NCBI GenBank assembly: GCA_977006965.1
Contig: OZ345379.1
Location: forward strand, 1,860,001 to 1,924,000
From: Phymatolithon calcareum
Lineage: Eukaryota; Rhodophyta; Florideophyceae; Hapalidiales
Length of the DNA: 64,000 nucleotides
Direction: 5' to 3'
Part shown: one piece after another, positions 10,723 to 21,889 of the stretch
Position numbering within the stretch: the first letter of the stretch is position 1
Layout: every line of letters begins with the position of its first letter
Notes under the pieces: generated by a model
Seen by the model: the letters and a program-made list of their open reading frames with translations, nothing else
The model's database searches: none
Told to the model about the DNA's origin: nothing
Made by a program: the position numbers and the translations under genes

Positions 10723-11637
10723 GTATGTTCCAATCTTCGATTTCCTAATCAGCTCCATTAGTTTCGTGTCTATCACTCCAAGCTGGCTCTGAGATACCGC
10801 TAAGTAGGTGATCTCTCTCAGTTCGGCAAGTGACTGCCTGTTAGTTGCAACTGACTGTATCTTTTCTGACCTTATAGCAACAGATTTAGTATTCCAAGAC
10901 ATTTTGATTTCCTCTGCCCATTAAGTAACAACGCCCTTTCGTACTTGTGACGCATGCGGAGATCTTGCCATAAACAACTTGATCTGCAAGGGCTGACTTG
11001 CCAGAACAGCACCTAATTTCGAAACTTCTCTTATTCCTTCCCTGAGCCAGTCCATGAGCAAATTACACAGGCTGGGCTAAAGGGGAGTTTCGCAATACTC
11101 CCATGTCTACCACTAACCAATGCTTTAGTTGATGACAAATCAGAGATATCAAAGGGGGTTCTAAGATGAGTATTGTACGCCTTGAAATAAATCTCGTCGC
11201 TCAACACATATGTGAAAAGACCGCGTACCAAATTATAAACCCATCGATCACTCTGCCGGAAAGGAATAGATTTTGGGCATACTCAGAGCAAGATTGGCAA
11301 ACAGTAAAGCGACTTACAATTTTTCGAATCCGCCGTGCATAATAGAACTAGCGGTGCTGTGCTGTCAGAAAAAGCTCATTTTGTGGGACGAAAAGAGACA
11401 GCATCTACGCCTTTCACGTCCTCTGAACGAATAGGTCGCATTTCCGGATGATTTTGACAGCGCACAGCAAGAGGAGATTTGAATCCTGGAGAAATACCGT
11501 GAGAAGCAATATCCCGCGAAGACGACATAACAGACATACATTCCAAACCAAAACATGCCACGCCTCCCCCGTCCACAGCCCCTTGCACAAAATATACTCC
11601 GATTCTTTTTGAGAGGCGACCATGGCATCAAAGTACT

Positions 11638-13716
11638 CTATCTCCCATTTACCGATGGCTTGGCAGCGCGGGCAGAGCGGCCCTTATTCATCCGACGCAT
11701 GTTGGACAAAGTGCGATTAACCCTAGCAGCTGTGCGACGCTCGTGTTTAAGTGCTCGAGCGACCTTCGCGCTAGGTGTCGGGCGAGCTCCATTGGGTAGA
11801 GCAGTGTACAGCAATGCGCTCGGCCGCGGGACCTGTGCAACAACGTCCTCCCTCTCGTCCTCTCGCGAACGAAATTCGTCAAGTTTTTCACGAGTGGTTT
11901 TGAAATGCTTAACAGTCTCCTGAGCAGCTTGTCGACTAGATACAATTCCACGGGAAGAAGCGCGCACTCCTTCATCCGGTCGGTCGAATTCGTTGAGAAT
12001 GCCACGAAAATCTGATTCACTCTGATACACAGGACGAGCCCATTTAGCAACAAGTCGCTCGGCCGCACGTCGGTTCGGTATGAAGTCATCATGGCGGGAG
12101 AGAAAGTGGACCACGCGACCAAGGCCCTGGGAGCTCTTGAGTTTCTCAACCCAATCTGAGTCTACGTGGATGCTGGCCAAGATGTTCAGCAATGTTGTGC
12201 GCACTTGAACATTTGGTAGTGTGCCGTCCGACATGGGATCCAGCCATGTCTTGAGTACCGCGAGAAGCATGTTGTCCACCAAGACTTCAAGATGTGCAAC
12301 CTTGGTGGTCATTTTTTCAACCTCCGGGAGCATTCTGAGTTTGTGCAAGGCAGGCTGGTTGGAATTGAAGCAGTTAACATCCTTGTCCCGAGCGCAAACC
12401 ATCTTTTCAAGGAACTCGATACATTCCTGCTCAACCTTGGCTGGATCGAGTTGCTTTCTACGAGGAGCACGCAGGGCCTTGCCCTTCTCTATTGCCTCCT
12501 GAAAAGGATTTTTCGGTTTCTTCGGCAAGTCCTTCTGCAAGTCCAGCGCCTTTGCACCGTGGTCCTCGATGTCGACCCCAATATCGAGACCACCTTGAGT
12601 ACGGACAACTTCGTCTTCGTCCGACGTAGCCGCTTTGACAACATGATCATCCATAAATGCACCATCTTCGTCATCGCGTTCTGCACTCGAGTCTCCGCTA
12701 TCGTTACGCTGGAGACGGTGGCGCTTGTTCTTCTTCGACAGACGGCTTTTTGAGCTTGACGGGCGCTTGCGACTGCCATCCTTGGACCTGACATCTCTAC
12801 TCTTGGACAATGACCCTTCACGGCGGCGACGCACGCGACGAATTTTGATTTCTTCGTCATCTTCGCTCGTGAGGTTGTCCAGAATCGCATTTGTGCGAAC
12901 GATCGGTGCAATTTCGGATATGGGGGACCGCGGCTTGTGGGGAGAGCCATTAGATGCATCAAAGGTATTCTCTTCTGTGTCGACATGAACACGCATATCA
13001 GCACTGGGTTCTCCGACAGGCTGTTTCTTTGCACCACCTGGCTTCGAATTGTGCGAATCTTCAGTAGGGGAAGCAAGAGTAGACTTTCCTTCGTCATCAA
13101 GACCACCTATGTCATCGCTGAGTCGAAAAGCCGTCCCCTTCTCTGCATCCCGAGTCGACGACGTAGGAGAATTGCTGATGGAAAACTGTTTTTCAATCTT
13201 CTGAGAATCCTCAATAGGTACGATAAGAGCCTTCTTCACTTTTTCTTGATCGAGATCCTTCATATCAGCGATGCCTTGGAGTTTAGAGCTGGGAGGCTGG
13301 AGGTCGTTACTTGCAGCGGAATTAGAAATACTGTTCTTTTCCTCAGAGATGCTCTTCAACACAAAGTTGGTCTGAGACGCTTGCTGTAGTTCAGCATTTT
13401 CGGGTGATGGCCCAGGAGAACCACTCGCGGCGGCGACAGTCTGGCTCTCTTCTTCATTGTCGACACCCGTGCTCTCCACATTGGTCTCCTTGGAACATTG
13501 ACGATCAACGACGAGAGAATCCGCTGCCACAGGAGCCTCAGTTTCGCTCTCAGTTTCGAATACACCCTCCAAGAACTCGAACCCGGGTTCCACTGATGTC
13601 TTCTTGCCGGTCATTTCAATAACTTTCTCATGCGAGAAGCCGGATGGAGAGCTGTCGTACTGTCGCTTGCGGAAGCACAAGGAGGTGAAGGGCGGTGTCG
13701 ACGAGTTCTCGCGCAA
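11638..13716 (-). CDS. IWS1: IWS1/Spn1 transcription elongation factor
   Basis: 692 residues from the first Met. An internal Met at 13614 (MTGKKTSVEP) is an equally plausible start. The first about 420 residues are acidic/Ser-rich and disordered, with Arg/Lys tracts (IRRVRRRREG; SKKNKRHRLQR) acting as likely NLSs. A TFIIS-N/IWS1 domain lies at about 430-565. It includes LLNILASIHV, LKSSQGLGRVVHFLSRHDDF and ERLVAKWARPVY, the signature of Spn1 and its kin. The basic tail (KHERRTAARVNRTLSNMRRM) is also typical. In other eukaryotes the protein binds Spt6 and RNA polymerase II during elongation and mRNA export. It is single-exon, and every antisense frame here is a shadow. Confidence 0.92.
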   Translation of the reverse strand: MRENSSTPPFTSLCFRKRQYDSSPSGFSHEKVIEMTGKKTSVEPGFEFLEGVFETESETEAPVAADSLVVDRQCSKETNVESTGVDNEEESQTVAAASGSPGPSPENAELQQASQTNFVLKSISEEKNSISNSAASNDLQPPSSKLQGIADMKDLDQEKVKKALIVPIEDSQKIEKQFSISNSPTSSTRDAEKGTAFRLSDDIGGLDDEGKSTLASPTEDSHNSKPGGAKKQPVGEPSADMRVHVDTEENTFDASNGSPHKPRSPISEIAPIVRTNAILDNLTSEDDEEIKIRRVRRRREGSLSKSRDVRSKDGSRKRPSSSKSRLSKKNKRHRLQRNDSGDSSAERDDEDGAFMDDHVVKAATSDEDEVVRTQGGLDIGVDIEDHGAKALDLQKDLPKKPKNPFQEAIEKGKALRAPRRKQLDPAKVEQECIEFLEKMVCARDKDVNCFNSNQPALHKLRMLPEVEKMTTKVAHLEVLVDNMLLAVLKTWLDPMSDGTLPNVQVRTTLLNILASIHVDSDWVEKLKSSQGLGRVVHFLSRHDDFIPNRRAAERLVAKWARPVYQSESDFRGILNEFDRPDEGVRASSRGIVSSRQAAQETVKHFKTTREKLDEFRSREDEREDVVAQVPRPSALLYTALPNGARPTPSAKVARALKHERRTAARVNRTLSNMRRMNKGRSARAAKPSVNGR

Positions 13717-14424
13717 GAGTGGGGATAGAGAGCTGGTTGTAATTGTTGCTCAGAGACCACAGGGGGAGGGGGTTGTCGTTTTAAGGGGGCAATGTGGAGC
13801 GAAAAGTGCAGGTCACGACAACGTGCATTGCACGGCACTTGCAAGAGGAATGGAAATTTTTTCGTTCCGCTGTCATAAGAAAAGAGCGTGGCGCGCGGTA
13901 GCACATGCGCTGAAACAAACGCAATGTGTGCCGCGCAAGATAGCACAAATCTCTACAGAGTGCTGCGAGGTGCGATGTCATCCGCAGGTGGAGATAAATT
14001 CGCGTAGCTGGCAGCGAATCGCAAAAATGATGTGTGCGCTTCGTTGCCCGTTGCTGCAAATTAATTGACCGTTGCATTCTGAACCAGGAGAGACAACGAC
14101 GAGCAAGCGACAATATTTTCAGAGTACCGTGATTAATATCTCTACAGCCCGCCAACATCGCCCGTTGAAATTCTAAAATAGTGAAATCGACCAATTATAT
14201 CTCGTTTTTACTGTTTACTTAAGCTCATCGAATCCCGACAGGTAAACTTCCGGCGACATTAAGACGTGATTCTGCTAGTAGTCGTCTGAATCCTTCGCTC
14301 GAGGCCACAGAAGTTTTTGCTTATGAGAGAAATGAGCCTTACAGAGAATCGAGGGGGGGCACGAAGAAGTTGTAACTGTTGCAAATTTTTGGTGCGCCCC
14401 CCCCCCTGATTCGCTGTAAGGCGC

Positions 14425-16037
14425 ATAAACAAGCTCTCCTTGAATTCGAACTCTCAGCGCCCGTCCACGTCATTTCATCTGCTTCGACGAAGAGTGCATC
14501 ATTGGCGCCAAGCTGACCGTCTCGTCGAAGCGAGAAGTCGGCGAAGACCCTAGGGGACATGGTCCTCCGCCCTCGTCTATGCATGGCCAAACATCGTTCC
14601 CGTTTTCGCCCTGCTCGTGCCGGACCTGAGCCCCGCATCGCCCTTCGAAACACTCACATTGAGAGATTCACGAGTTTTCGCTGATTCGTATGCCCATCGG
14701 CCGAAATGCGAGCGGGCGTCCGAATGGAAGTACGCCAACGTGATGTGCACGCTTTGCACATAGTAGCATTGGAATATCTCAGCCCTCGCGGGCTCCGCAT
14801 TGTGCGGAGAAGCTCAATCCAAACGCGGATGATGCTTAGAAGTACAGCTGCCCTTTTCGAGGGTTCTCTCACAGAACTCTTTCGCCCTGTGTGTCTTAAG
14901 CGTCAAGACGTTTTCCCTGGGTTCCATAGACAAGAAGGCACCGAAGTTGTGCGTCATCCGATCCCTGCGCGTCATTTTGCTGGTGAGAAGTGGAAAATGG
15001 GAAGGATGCGAAGTGAGTGGATGGTGAAATGCAATACTTCGTTCCATAAGATCGCATTGCCCTCATCTCGTTACCGATTCAATCATCGTCCACTGATCCG
15101 TATCGCTCTCGACTGCCTGTCAACAAGGCACAGTGACGCAGCTCATCAGAAATGCAGCCATCGGCGTGCACGGCCCACGAGAATGGAATGAGAAGTTTGG
15201 GGAGCGACTCTGTGCGATCGAAGAGAATGACGGGCGTGGAGCGAAGCACTTTGGAGTGCTCGGACATTGTCATTGCGGAGCAGATATCCCAATGGCCAGT
15301 GTTTCGGATTTATGCGGACTGTGATACTCTACTCGATTGGAAGCAGACGGTCAGATATAGAAATCCTAAGGGACGCTTGGAAGAGCGGCTCTCCAGTACG
15401 GCGGCGAATTCGAACGGCGACGAACCAGTAACATTCTGGTTTGCCAACAGCTCTGTAAGAACCTCTTCTGAACAAGAATGAAAACGATTCTATTCCAATG
15501 ACAGCCCCTGCTGTTCTCTTGAGGAGCCCGGTTAGGTCAAACAAGATCCCTCTACTCACGTCTGATCTTGGTACAGAAAGGTGCACTTTTTACTGCCCAG
15601 GCTAATGCGTGATGCAGTGATGCCAGCCAGGGGGATATGTCAACGTCCCTTGAAATTTGAAGTGTCTACAGGCTTCAGAAGAGCTGGAATCATTGTGCCA
15701 GTACACCCAACTAAAAACGATGATACGAAAGAATGTCGCGGTAAAGGTGGTAACTACAGATGGCGAGCGATGCAAGTGTTCGGAAGCCAATAAAGGTGGT
15801 CGAAGTCGCGTCGGCGAACGATTTTACTGTGAGCCTTCGCCTGGGATCACCGTCTGGCCAGGTGCGGCATCAGATCACTTCGAGGCTCTGATTTTTGCTT
15901 GGATATTGACATTTGCAACCGCCAAAAATCCAGGAAGAATCAAAAGAAGATCAGAGTCTCTGCCAAACTTCCACTTGTTCGAGAAGAACCGAATGGAGCA
16001 ATTATGTCTGTTCCACCTCTCTGCGCGTTATTGGTAA
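14425..16037 (+). pseudogene. decayed paralogue of the TPP1/Est3-like gene at 34885-36882
   Basis: Blocks in three shifting frames line up in order with the minus-strand protein at 34885-36882. LLEFELSAPVHVI matches the VLELS...HLVL part. A second block, GEDPRGHGPPPSSMHGQT, matches DEDPSGLGLSSASLHGRT. FALLVPDLSPASPFETLTLRD and DSRVFADSYAHRPK match VVLVPDVNPSPPRATLILRD and VRVFADSLAHRPE. Later, MRSLGSDSVRSK, GDEPVTFWFANSS, EELESLCQ and PNFHLFEKNR match NESLGSNAVRSK, ADEPVVFLFANTS, GELESLSQ and FTFHWLEKRR. Order and spacing are kept, but there are many frameshifts and stops, so the copy is dead. It is inverted relative to the intact gene. The 126-codon frame 15657-16037 is its best preserved piece. 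Confidence 0.8.
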
Positions 16038-16601
16038 GGCATTGCGGTTTTTAAAGACAAAAATCAATATAAAAACGGAGTCGCTTTCTTAAAACCCAGA
16101 TTAATTACAGAGCCCTTTCCAATGCACTATAGAAGCCGTCAAAATAGCATACGCATGTAGACACCAAGCACATTACCTTGCAGCGATCTCTTTAATGATC
16201 TACCCTTTCAGGTGATTGTATTGTGCCTTGACATTAGGCACCGATAGATTCCGGGGGGAAATCCCGCCATCGAAGAGCGCCAATGACTACCACTACATCC
16301 ATGTCTGAAAGGTGACTACCGATTTGTTTTCAAGTGGTGCTTGTCCTCCTGCATGCGGATCGTTTTCCTTGGTGCCCTCTACCGCCCACGAAGCGTCTCG
16401 ATCACTGCTCTAGCCAGTTACGCACGGCCTTGTAGCGAGATTTGTAGCCTTCAATAACCGACCATATGGATGCGCAATGATGGCAGTTCATGTGTTGTGG
16501 GACTGGATCAGGGCGGAGACGGTAAGACCCATACAACAGTGCCCAGCAAGATCAGGTTCAGTATCATTTCTGGCTGCTAGTTTTTTAATTGAATTTTATT
16601 T

Positions 16602-16654
16602 AAAAGCCTCGCAGTCTTACGAATATACGGGGCAAGGCTCCCTTAGTTGCTACC
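16602..16654. repeat. dispersed short repeat, copy 4
   Basis: AAAAGCCTCGCAG, TACGAATATACGGGGCAAGG and GCTACC, preceded by a T-rich tract. This is the same unit as at 10657. Confidence 0.6.
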
Positions 16655-17126
16655 TTCCAGTGTGTAGTCCGTTGAAACGTACCGCCTGTCAGAGGCGGTT
16701 TGGAAAGTCTTTTGGCTGCTAGTGTTCATTAACTGTCCTGTACTTACTCTTTAGAAATGAGAGAAGTCATATCTGTTTCCCAAAAAGTTTACTAGAATAG
16801 TCGAATCTTGTAGAGGAGGCGGTACAGGACTCTAGTAGGTCGCATTGCATGAACCTTACGTCCCAGGAGATGCGCTTTTTATCAGAATTCATGATATATA
16901 TACTGCGTCTTCTAATCGCGACAGCAGTGAGCTGCACGAGTGCAACTAAGAATCTATCGAAGGCGCTGCGCAATGTGAACTTGACGAGGTGAGCTACCTG
17001 TTTGAATTAACTTAGAACCCTTGCGCGCGTAGATTAAATCATTATTTCGCAATGGAAGGTAGTAAGTAGAATCTCATATCGTGCGTCTGTGCGCTGTCCA
17101 CAGCCGAGAACGAGTGACGTTCGTCG

Positions 17127-17825
17127 TTGTGTACATATATTATTGACTTTGAATTGATTCATTTGATGTCGTTGGAGTTTGGTCGAGGAGGGCTGAAGAG
17201 ATTGGGCGGCTGCAAATCAACCTTGCGTTTGAATTTTCGTGGAAGGAATTCGTTCTATTTGAGAGCTTTTCGCGATGCAGTTGTCCAAACAGCGATTCCG
17301 CGAGATTGAAAATGGTTCCGCACACGGGCAGGGAGACACATGCGGGCCATGAGCGTCGTAAATGGGTGATGTTTGGATATTGCATGGGCTGCAAAAACCG
17401 CACGGTATGCTGCCGACGCAGACTGGATTGCCAGGAATAATATCCGCCATGGCAACGCATAAACTCTGTACAGCTGTGAACGGATATGTGGAAGTGTGCA
17501 AAACCACAGAAGGTATTCGTACGCGAGCGCGGCTTCCAGCAGCTGACCGTTGCAAGAGAGCGGAAATGTGCAACGCTGTCTTGTTCCACAGTGATGCTCG
17601 TCTCAAACCGGAGATTAGAGAGCCTTGCGCAAGCAAATCACTAAACGTTTTCGAGACAGGAAAGCACTGCGGGGTGAACAGTCCGGTTGTGACTGGAAGT
17701 GCGGAGGCGGTAGATCTCAAATGGCGCGTGCAAGATTTGGTGCAGGCCAGTGTAAGACAGTGTCCGCTTTTTAACGGTGGAATCAACCTTGTAACAAGGA
17801 GATGACCTTGTCGACAGCCTTCCAT
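17127..17825. other. ambiguous coding-like segment, unrecognised
   Basis: Long overlapping frames exist on both strands: a 202-codon minus frame at 17217-17825, a 149-codon minus frame at 17140-17589, and a 147-codon plus frame at 17362-17805. None matches a family I know and none is compositionally better than the others. It may be an old gene or transposon relic. Confidence 0.2.
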
Positions 17826-18518
17826 GATGAAGATATCGAACTGCAGTGCTCTTTACCGCTACAGTGCCTCTCGATGCAGGTGAAGGAGGGGGTACGTCTA
17901 CCGCTCCGCACGGCGCTGCGCGTTTTTGCAGACGAACTTACTTTTTCGCGTGTAGTTGTCATTCCAATGTTGCGTTGTAAGTAGTCGCGTTCCCATAAGA
18001 TCTGCGCCGGCGCGTATCTCAGTATTTGCCTGTATCTTCGACGTCTCTCCTTAATTGGTGCTTTCCATAATTACGTTCTATTTGTCATGCTCAGATGAAC
18101 AACGATCCTCGGGTGATTCGTGCCTGTTTCTAAAACAGCCCCAATACAGAGGAGACACAAAGATTCGAGTTGAACGGCAACGAACCGAGATTCTGCATTC
18201 ACAGGTTCAGTGGCTTTGAGAAAATATCTCTGCTGTACCTTAGAATATTTTTCTCTCCAAGAACGTGATGACAAGATTTTCTGAAAAAATCCTGGCGAAT
18301 AGAGACATCATTCCACACTAATTCGCCCGGCGGTGAGATCCAATCAAGTCGTGGAAGAAGAAACTTCTTTCTCTATAGGTCCACCAGCGTCTTCACCATT
18401 ATAAGATTGCTGAGATTACCCGCCCAACGACAATACCTCGTGTTTGAAAATTACTTTTCTTCTTCGGCACAATATGCCCCAGAAGTCATGTCCGTTGAAT
18501 ATTGTAGAAGAAATGAAA

Positions 18519-18566
18519 TCAGGTCTATCGAATGACAAGGTCTAACGAACGACAAGGTCTAACGAA
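18519..18566. repeat. short tandem repeat, three units of about 17 bp
   Basis: AGGTCTATCGAATGACA, then AGGTCTAACGAACGACA, then AGGTCTAACGAACATAG. The core AGGTCTAACG also appears in the 6.1-kb tandem repeat. Confidence 0.5.
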
Positions 18567-19108
18567 CATAGAGGTGCAGTACTGATAATTGCGCGTATAC
18601 CCTCAAAGTAACTTGAACTTTGGCTCACGTACGCTGGAAAAGTTTTGAAGCTCCGATTTCTCCCTGCTTTGTGCGGGCGTGAGGTCATTCAGGTTAGACT
18701 TCATCTTCCAGGTTCTCTGTGAAACACTTCACGTTCCTCTTTGCAAGACGACAAGTGTCAATATGAAAGTAATACCTTCTGACTATCTTACGATACGAGT
18801 GCAGATGCTGACTTGCAATGGTGAAGTCGTGAAAGAAATTTTTGTGAATGGAGGTAGACTAGCTGTCTCTGTGGCCCTTGGTCAGCTGCACTGCATGCGA
18901 CGTCAATCAGGAATACGAATGAGTTTATCAATTCGCTTCCGGTGCAACAGCAAAGGAATGAAGAACAAAGAAAACAGGGCTGTGAAGCAAGGTGCCAAAC
19001 ACAGAACAAGGAGAATGTAAACTAACAGCTAGTACAAGAGAAAAAACATCAGGTCTAAAAAGTACACAGGAATACACAGGACACAACGTCTGAAGCAAGA
19101 AGGTAAGT

Positions 19109-20716
19109 TCAATCACGTTTCTTGTGCCCCTTGCGCAGACGTGAGTGACGCGAAGAAGCAGAAATTTCAGAGTCCGTTTCATCTGCGTGCGTTCCTCTCG
19201 TCGTCGACTTCTTCTCGGTGAGCTTTCGGCTCTTGCTCCGAAGAGGCCCAACAGATTTCGATCTGCGAGACGCGTCGCGTCGGCTACTGTTCCCAACATC
19301 GCCCTTGTGTTCCTTGTGGGCGCGTGGGGTGCTTTTACGATTCCAGTCGCCGCGGCTCATGAGCAGAAGTGCGGCAACACCAGCTGGCGTATTCTCATCG
19401 ATTGCATCCGTCGGATTGGTATTGTTCACTCTGGACGCGCGGTTTGACCGCATGCCGAGACCAAAGGTGGGAAGACGAGGACTGACGTTCCCACCTGACC
19501 GGCTGCGCGTCAGATTAGCGACAGGCGTGAACGGTTCCAGAGGTGGAATACGCTCACGCCCAGAACGCGACCGATGCGGTGCAGGTGTCTTGTTTGACGC
19601 GTTGCTTGTGCGGGGTAAGCGACGGCTGGAAGAAGATTCCTTAGGCGGAACGGTAACCGAAGGCCCGGCAGGAGAGGCGGTTGATGCTTGCATATTGAGA
19701 CGACCGATAGGCATGTCGTCGTCGTCAAATATAACCTTGTGGACGGCCCTTTCATGCTTCTTGCGGTTCCATTTTTCGGAGAAGATTTTGGAACAGCTCC
19801 CAACCCTGCACGAATGGGTCTTAATCTTCAAATGAACCGTCTCCTGTGATGCAGCATAGAAAGAAAAGCATTAGGAAAAAGTAGAGTTAGATAATCCGGC
19901 GCACATAATGCTCCGAAGTAATGAATGGATACATACATAGTGGCACTTTGCCGACCAATGTTCCGCAAAGCGTCTGCGGCAGCGCTGGTCGGGACAGGAA
20001 TAGCGCTTCATCTTGAGGTGCACATTGTTGATGTGCCTCTGACAGGACCCCTTCTGCGGGAACTTAGCCTTGCAAATGGGACAAATTGCGCCAATAAGTC
20101 CGAGGTGCACCTGGACGAGCGCAAAGAGAAACATGCAAGAATTGAGAATGTGGAAGATGAATACTTGTTAGCCGGAGAATATTTTCGAAGAGGGAAGAGG
20201 GATAAGAAATGGAAGATGACCACAACTTACGGTGCGCACATGCACAGTGCAGTGCCCCTTTGCCGTAAACCCGCTATGGCACGTGGTACAATGGAAGGTC
20301 TTGATACCGTGCTCGTCAACCTTGACGATCGGAGGAGGGATATCCACGTCCTTCGAGGAAGTCTGGTCGTTCGGGATTGGAGCACCTGAGGGGCCGGCAC
20401 CGCTACTCGTGCCGATGATAGCGGTAGGACGAGAATCTTGATTACGGATAGGTGTCTTGTTGGCGGGTCCGGATTGATGGTCACGAACACGAGGTGACGG
20501 TCTGGATGACGTGGGGGACGAAGCCAAAGCAGCACGCGGTGTCGACCGGTTCGGGCTGGGTGCCGTTGCACGGGGTTGCGGCCTCGAACGGTGGGCGGAA
20601 GAAGCCGTAGTGGAGCGAGTGCGGATATCCGGCGATCCGTTCAGAAGGAACCGGAGATCCATAGTGGCAGGTAGGAAAGAGCCGGGTAAGAGGAAGTTTC
20701 TGGATGCTGGGGCCAA
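19109..20716 (-). CDS. C2H2 zinc-finger protein, four fingers, three exons
   Basis: Exons: 20716-20231, 20110-19937 and 19843-19109; all junctions are phase 0 with GT-AG introns (GTAAGT...CAG and GTATGT...CAG). Splicing gives about 464 residues, or 446 from the internal start MDLRFLLNGSPD at 20662, which looks more natural. The N-terminal 140 residues are Pro/Ser/Arg-rich and disordered. Four fingers follow. Fingers 1-2 are C-x2-C-x12-H-x4-H (CTTC...HVRTVH; CPIC...HINNVH). Fingers 3-4 are C-x4-C-x12-H-x4-H (CPDQRC...HYETVH; CRVGSC...HERAVH). The C-terminus is basic with RSRSG and RRSKSVGPLRSK stretches. Likely a nuclear nucleic-acid-binding protein; target unknown. Splicing is supported because it completes the zinc ligands of fingers 1 and 3. 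Confidence 0.85.
19844..19936 (-). other. intron 2 of the zinc-finger gene (93 bp)
   Basis: Starts GTATGT and ends ATCACAG on the minus strand. Removing it joins CHY to ETVH and completes finger 3. Confidence 0.85.
20111..20230 (-). other. intron 1 of the zinc-finger gene (120 bp)
   Basis: Starts GTAAGT and ends CGTCCAG on the minus strand. Removing it joins HVRT to VHLG and supplies the second His of finger 1. Confidence 0.85.
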
Positions 20717-21889
20717 GTTGGGGCAACGTTCGGTTCAACGAGGCCTTAAAAAACGAGCCGATGCGGCGTTGGCCTGGCTGTAGGGATTGAATGCTTGGGC
20801 GTGGAGAGACGGCGAGTTGAGCTGAGCCCTAGGTTGTTAGCTTTTGAGCAGAGCAGTGGCCTTCGGCGGTGAAATATTGGACAGAAAATACTGTTTTTTG
20901 GTAATTTTATTGTACGATTTGGTTTTGTTGTGGTGCGGAAGATCAAATATTGGAAAATATGGGAGATCTTACGATTTTGCGTTATGACATTGATGTTATA
21001 TATGTATTTCATGGTAATTTTTTCAGTGCATGTCACGCGACGCACCAGTGTCTGTTAACGTAATTTGGGAAAGCATTTATGATACGATCATATTACCGAA
21101 CCGTACGGAAATTTTACGGAAATGCACATGAAAATTACAGCGTTGCACACGGCGAAAAATATGCATTCCATACATTTGCATGAGAACTCCGTCATGATTG
21201 GTCCAACAAACAGGACATGCACGCTTATTACAACGCCCGAGCATTACAACTGCCTTTCGTTTCGCGTCGTCTTCGCGACAGTCCCTGCTAGACTGGCACT
21301 GAGTGGAGATGAGCCAGGAAACAAACCCCCATCAAGATATTGGAGTGCATGATCATGATTGATGAGAGGCTTTGCGATAATATTTCTACCAGAACGTCCA
21401 GAAATGAATCTATTCACGGGGCGTAGAGGTTCCAGCATTCCCTTGTACATAATCGTACCTACCATGCGACTTCCTCTCGCTTTTCTTCAGCTCTATGCAT
21501 GATTTTCTCCGAAAACTATGACAATATGGCAACGTCGAAGCGATAACCGTTCCTTCCCCTACATTAACGCTCAGGTCCGGATGGTACTAGGTATAGCTCG
21601 TAAGGTGAGCTCCCTTAAATTTTGTGCTGGTATCAGACAAAAGGGTGCGGTAAATGGTCGTTCAAAAAAATCTGTGGAAAGATTCTCGGCGCCTTTCCAC
21701 ACCGTCACAAACCTCGATTGGTGACCACTCGTCATATTCCGTCCCCGGGAGTTTTGTGTCTACGAGCTTCCAGGGTGTCGCCGTACTTCATGTGCGGCCC
21801 CGGGCACAATGCAGAGCGAAAAGGCTCGCATTGTATATCAATGCCCGAGACGGCGACATCCAGATGTTCACTCAGGAGACCCCCTTTGT
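20717..21889. other. intergenic, nothing recognised
   Basis: Upstream side of the zinc-finger gene, AT-rich. No ORF or repeat could be supported. Confidence 0.4.

Larger units (their letters stand above)
9780..11630. other. intergenic stretch, only dispersed repeats seen
   Basis: No convincing protein. A 139-codon plus-strand frame (10373-10792) runs across two copies of the dispersed AAAGCCCCACAG repeat and is judged fortuitous. Confidence 0.45.

Noticed and set aside
12221-13622. Several 70-150-codon plus frames
   Set aside because: Antisense shadows of IWS1.
13604-14068. 154-codon plus frame upstream of IWS1
   Set aside because: Overlaps antisense to the IWS1 start and other minus frames; no protein-like pattern.
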